Part shown: in pieces, positions 40,374 to 42,033 of the stretch
Numbering within the stretch: position 1 is the stretch's first letter
How the letters are laid out: every line of letters begins with the position of its first letter
Origin: Betaproteobacteria bacterium
GTDB taxonomy: Bacteria; Pseudomonadota; Gammaproteobacteria; Burkholderiales; Casimicrobiaceae
Direction: 5' to 3'
Assembly (NCBI GenBank): GCA_029884335.1
Contig: JAOUIA010000031.1
Span: forward strand, 1-42,033
Length of the DNA stretch: 42,033 nucleotides
The notes under the pieces: model-generated
What the model was told of the DNA's origin: nothing
Database searches by the model: none
What the model saw: the letters and a program-made list of their open reading frames with translations, nothing else
Program-made: the position numbers and the translations under genes

Positions 40374-41605
40374 CCGCGGCTGCGGCGCGTGTTGAGCGCC
40401 AGGCTCGCGGCCCGCGCGAGCGCCTCGGCGGGCAGCGCAGCGAGCGCCGCCGCGAAGCGGCGCGCCCGCGATCCGCGGCCGGCAAGCGCAAGAAAGCGGC
40501 GCGCCCCTTGCGGCGAAGCTTCGGCGATCGCTGCCGCCGCGTGCACCCGCCACTGCCACTCCGCATCCGCTGCGCGCAGCCGCGGCTGGTCGAGCGCGCG
40601 CAGCAGGCACGGAATGCGCAGGCCCCAGCGTGGCAGCGGCAGCGGCTGCGCATCGCGCAGCGCCTCGATCGCGCGCGCGTAGCGTCGTACCAGCGCCGGA
40701 CCGGGTGCGGCGCCCAGCACGTAGCGCAGCAGCGCGGCACCCTCGCGCACGCACGCGCGTCGGACGGCGCGTCGCGCGAAGACCTCCCGCGAGGAGCGCA
40801 ACGCGAGGCCCAGCGCGGCGAGGTCGCTCGCAGTGGCCATCGGCGGGATCGCCAGCAGCGAGCGAGCGCGATCGGCAAGCGAGCGCGCCCCGATCGCCGC
40901 TGCGAGCGCGGCACCCGCGCGCACCAGCGCCGCGGGAACGGGAACGCGCCGCGGCGCGCGCCCGAACGCCGCCGCCAGCTCGTGCATCCACGCGGAGAAC
41001 GGTTGCGGCTCCGGCTCCGCCAGGTGCAGCACGCGGCCGAACCACCGCTCGGGCGACTCGAGCACACGCAGCAGCGCCGCCGCGAGGTCGTCGACGTGCA
41101 CCGGCTGCACGCAGGGCGCCGGCACGATGGCCGGCAGCACTACCGCGCGGCGCGCGGCGCGCAGCAGCGTCGCGTACAGCCCGCCCGCCTCGCCTCCGTA
41201 CACCAGCCCCGGGCGCACGACAATGCCTCCGGCCGCGAGCACGACCTCCTCGATCGAGTGCTTGGTCCGGCCGTACGCGGTGGGTGCGTCGGCACGTGCG
41301 ACCTGGCTCGAGACGAACAGCACGTACGTGCCACGCTTGCGCGCCTCCTCCAGCAACGTCCGCGCGGCCGCGATCTCGAGTTCCGGGCCGTCGCTGCCAT
41401 CGGTGAGCACTGCGAGGTGCACGATGGGCGTGGCTTCCGCATGGAGCACCGGAGCAGGCGTGCGCAGGTCGTAGGGCACCGAGGCGTCGGCGTGCGCGGA
41501 CGCGTGGCGCGAAGCTGCGACCACCCGCCAGCCGGCGCTCCGCGCCGCGCGGGCGAAGTGCGAGCCGACGTAGCCCGTCGCGCCGGTCACGGTCACGCTT
41601 CTCAT
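40370..41605 (-). CDS. NAD(P)-dependent epimerase/dehydratase (extended SDR)
   Basis: 411 residues. The Rossmann motif GATGYVGSHFA lies near the N-terminus. VFVSSQ and the Y-x3-K pair in AYGRTKHS match extended SDRs, and RPGLVYGGEAGGLY is the usual post-motif. The C-terminal third (about 290-411) is Ala/Arg-rich and not assigned to a known domain; it is longer than needed for a sugar epimerase. It probably acts on a nucleotide-sugar or a polyprenyl-linked sugar. Start and stop both overlap neighbours by 4 nt. Confidence 0.85.
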   Translation of the reverse strand: MRSVTVTGATGYVGSHFARAARSAGWRVVAASRHASAHADASVPYDLRTPAPVLHAEATPIVHLAVLTDGSDGPELEIAAARTLLEEARKRGTYVLFVSSQVARADAPTAYGRTKHSIEEVVLAAGGIVVRPGLVYGGEAGGLYATLLRAARRAVVLPAIVPAPCVQPVHVDDLAAALLRVLESPERWFGRVLHLAEPEPQPFSAWMHELAAAFGRAPRRVPVPAALVRAGAALAAAIGARSLADRARSLLAIPPMATASDLAALGLALRSSREVFARRAVRRACVREGAALLRYVLGAAPGPALVRRYARAIEALRDAQPLPLPRWGLRIPCLLRALDQPRLRAADAEWQWRVHAAAAIAEASPQGARRFLALAGRGSRARRFAAALAALPAEALARAASLALNTRRSRG

Positions 41606-41976
41606 CGGTCGGCGCGGCCGAACACCGCGTGGCGGGTGAGCAGGAACGTGAGGCCGACGCAGACCACGTCGGCGAGGAACTTCGCGGCGACCGGGTGCGG
41701 CACGACGTGCAGCAGCGCGGCGAGCAGCGCCGAGGCGAGCGGAACGTTGAGAGCAAGCAGGATCGCGTAGCGCACGGCCTCGCCAGCCCTCGCCGCGCCG
41801 CCCAGGCGGAACGTGAATGCCCGATGGGCGAAGAATGCGAAGCCGCCGGCGGCAATCTTGGCGGCGACGTTCGCCGGAATCGGCCCGGCGACGCCCCCGT
41901 GGAGCAGGACCAGGAACGTCCCCATGTCCAGCGCATAGGCCGCCAGCTGCACCGCGACGTAGCGCGCGAACGTCAT
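41602..41976 (-). CDS. GtrA-family membrane protein (polyprenyl-sugar flippase-like)
   Basis: 124 residues with four hydrophobic segments, the size and topology of GtrA. N-terminal FARYVAVQLAAYALDMGTFLVLLH and the central AAKIAAGGFAFFAHRAFTF, then AAKFLADVVCVGLTFLLTRHAVF, fit the family. GtrA-type proteins are thought to translocate polyprenyl-phosphate sugars used in glycan decoration. Its ATG overlaps the stop of a further gene at the window end by 4 nt. Confidence 0.9.
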   Translation of the reverse strand: MTFARYVAVQLAAYALDMGTFLVLLHGGVAGPIPANVAAKIAAGGFAFFAHRAFTFRLGGAARAGEAVRYAILLALNVPLASALLAALLHVVPHPVAAKFLADVVCVGLTFLLTRHAVFGRADR

Positions 41977-42033
41977 GCGGCCGTTCGCCGGCGCAGGACG
42001 ACGATCTGGTGCAGGGCGAGCGAAGCCGGCGCC
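41973..42033 (-). CDS. Partial upstream gene of the glycan operon (C-terminal 19 codons)
   Basis: Reading from the window edge, the frame ends ...LALHQIVVLRRRTAA followed by TGA, which overlaps the GtrA ATG as ATGA. It is likely the 3' end of another gene of the same operon. Too short to name; a biosynthetic enzyme is expected. Confidence 0.6.
   Translation of the reverse strand, partial: APASLALHQIVVLRRRTAA

Noticed and set aside
38775-41976. A DprE1/DprE2/GtrA-like system for decaprenyl-arabinose
   Set aside because: The FAD enzyme has a GMC-type FAD site (GSGPAG with the Cys-rich segment and GMC C-terminus), not the DprE1 type, so only the logic, not the family, is similar.

Overview
The window is very GC-rich (roughly 70%), gene-dense DNA with about 35 protein genes, one tRNA gene and several families of palindromic intergenic repeats. 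Signal-peptide proteins, an ABC-dependent glycan export locus and a tRNA-Phe of ordinary bacterial form point to a Gram-negative bacterium. The gene families and repeat types fit a betaproteobacterium best, but no lineage marker in the window proves this. There is no prophage, IS element, CRISPR array or integrase.

Region 1 (1-16.4 kb) is mostly housekeeping and catabolism. It holds a cyclic-nucleotide-binding protein, a vanadium-haloperoxidase-type protein with a neighbouring SAM methyltransferase, an AraC-type regulator preceded by a 47-codon coupled ORF, an MFS transporter, tRNA-Phe, a fluoroacetate-dehalogenase-type hydrolase, a DUF1015 protein, a nuclease coupled to an Ldh2/YbiC-type dehydrogenase, a trypsin/PDZ protein that has lost its catalytic His and Asp, and an enolase-superfamily enzyme. 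It ends with a membrane spermidine-synthase-like protein followed by mtnA and a class II aldolase, which resembles a salvage route for methylthioadenosine/5-deoxyadenosine carbon.

Region 2 (16.6-28.1 kb) is the unusual part. It encodes a family of secreted proteins that share a cysteine-containing S-layer-homology-like (SLH-like) module. Two zinc metalloproteases carry three C-terminal copies each. A subtilisin-like protease carries one copy fused to a beta-rich domain. Four stand-alone paralogues (one with a frameshift) consist only of signal peptide, one SLH-like half and the same beta-rich domain with an Asp-box-like motif. An Adhesin_E-like protein lies among them.

Region 3 (28.2 kb to the end) is a surface-polysaccharide locus. 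wecB (UDP-GlcNAc 2-epimerase) and a glycosyltransferase are on the plus strand. A tightly overlapping minus-strand operon follows: a truncated gene at the window edge, GtrA-type flippase, SDR-type epimerase, GMC oxidoreductase, Wzm/Wzt-type ABC exporter, CsaB-type polysaccharide pyruvyltransferase, two glycosyltransferases and a methyltransferase.

The most interesting reading joins regions 2 and 3. In Gram-positive bacteria SLH domains bind pyruvylated ManNAc-containing glycans made with CsaB, and WecB-type enzymes supply UDP-ManNAc. Here a CsaB-type enzyme, a WecB-type epimerase and a glycan exporter are encoded next to a large set of secreted SLH-like proteins. I infer a pyruvylated surface glycan that anchors secreted proteases and small paralogous surface proteins in a Gram-negative cell. 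This is a hypothesis from sequence and neighbourhood, not a demonstrated function.
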